From positions 1,508,501-1,572,500 of the forward strand of contig NZ_CP133091.1 in the NCBI RefSeq assembly GCF_030908385.1: a DNA stretch of 64,000 nucleotides, given 5' to 3'. This stretch comes from Mangrovimonas sp. YM274 (lineage in GTDB: Bacteria; Bacteroidota; Bacteroidia; Flavobacteriales; Flavobacteriaceae). Under the pieces are notes generated by a model. The model saw nothing but the letters and a program-made list of their open reading frames with translations. It was not told where the DNA came from and did no database searches. This document shows, one piece after another, positions 63,932-64,000 of the stretch. The position numbers and the translations under genes are program-made. Within the stretch, counting starts at the first letter, position 1, and every line of letters starts with the position of its first letter.

Positions 63932-64000
63932 CTATTCTTTAGGTAAAACACTTACGGCTCCAATGCAATTGGCACAACAGGCCAATAAAAGTCCCATACG
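63932..64000 (-). CDS. HipS/HipA N-subdomain-like protein, partial
   Basis: Only the last 22 residues and the stop are in the window: RMGLLLACCANCIGAVSVLPKE. The GAVSVLP ending matches the C-terminus of the HipA N-terminal subdomain 1. In HipBST systems this subdomain is a separate protein that acts as antitoxin. A HipB-like HTH gene is expected beyond the edge. Confidence 0.65.
   Translation of the reverse strand, partial: RMGLLLACCANCIGAVSVLPKE

Overview
The window looks like chromosome from a member of the Flavobacteriaceae (Bacteroidota). The evidence is low GC, two giant secreted proteins and a cassette-borne propeller with type IX secretion (T9SS) C-terminal sorting domains, SusD-era style lipoproteins with short lipoboxes, promoters that fit the Bacteroidota TTTG-N19-TAnnTTTG pattern, and paired GH95 alpha-L-fucosidase-type lipoproteins.

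Positions 1-18610 hold two tandem, paralogous giant surface proteins on the minus strand. The first (1-9637, cut by the window edge) contains 23 apparently identical 240-bp (80-residue) repeats. The second (10148-18610, 2820 residues) contains eleven 75-residue repeats, HYR-like modules, a LamG-like domain and a T9SS tail. Positions 19037-39961 are ordinary chromosome: a patatin with a BamA-like barrel, small secreted proteins, a YchJ protein, a GH95 enzyme, an OmpR-type two-component pair facing a spondin-domain lipoprotein, an arsenic operon (arsR, DUF6428, arsC, acr3), a metallophosphoesterase with a CDP-alcohol phosphatidyltransferase, a universal stress protein, a second GH95, an FAD oxidoreductase and a HAD phosphatase.

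Positions 40366-62732 form a genomic island of about 22 kb. It is bounded by direct copies of the 3' part of a tRNA-Met(CAT) gene, each next to a tRNA-type terminator and the 5' end of the same integrase gene. The right copy has the intact integrase (61286-62635); the left copy has only a relic joined to a decayed IS3 end, so related elements have probably inserted at this tRNA more than once.

The main discovery candidate lies inside the island, at 42196-58364: an integron-like array of 19 small gene cassettes, all read from the minus strand, separated by 18 structured sites of 109-189 bp. Each cassette begins with GTT plus a variable 6-7 bp tag and ends with the reverse complement of its own tag plus AAC. 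The tags differ between cassettes but match within a cassette in 18 of 19 cases exactly and in one with a single mismatch. This is the signature left when cassettes move as circles through folded attC-type sites. The sites do not obey the classical GTTRRRY core, and the tyrosine recombinase at the head of the array (58429-59559) lacks the IntI-specific insertion, so this may be an undescribed integron class or an independently evolved equivalent. Cassette cargo is mostly small lipoproteins, membrane proteins and immunity-like proteins (SUKH-like, DUF4265, DUF4240). One cassette carries an IS3 element, one is frameshifted by a 5-bp duplication, and one has no convincing gene.

Right of the island (62980-64000) lies a HipT/HipS-like split toxin kinase operon, cut by the window edge. 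All function calls are from reading the sequence and recall of families; no search was run.
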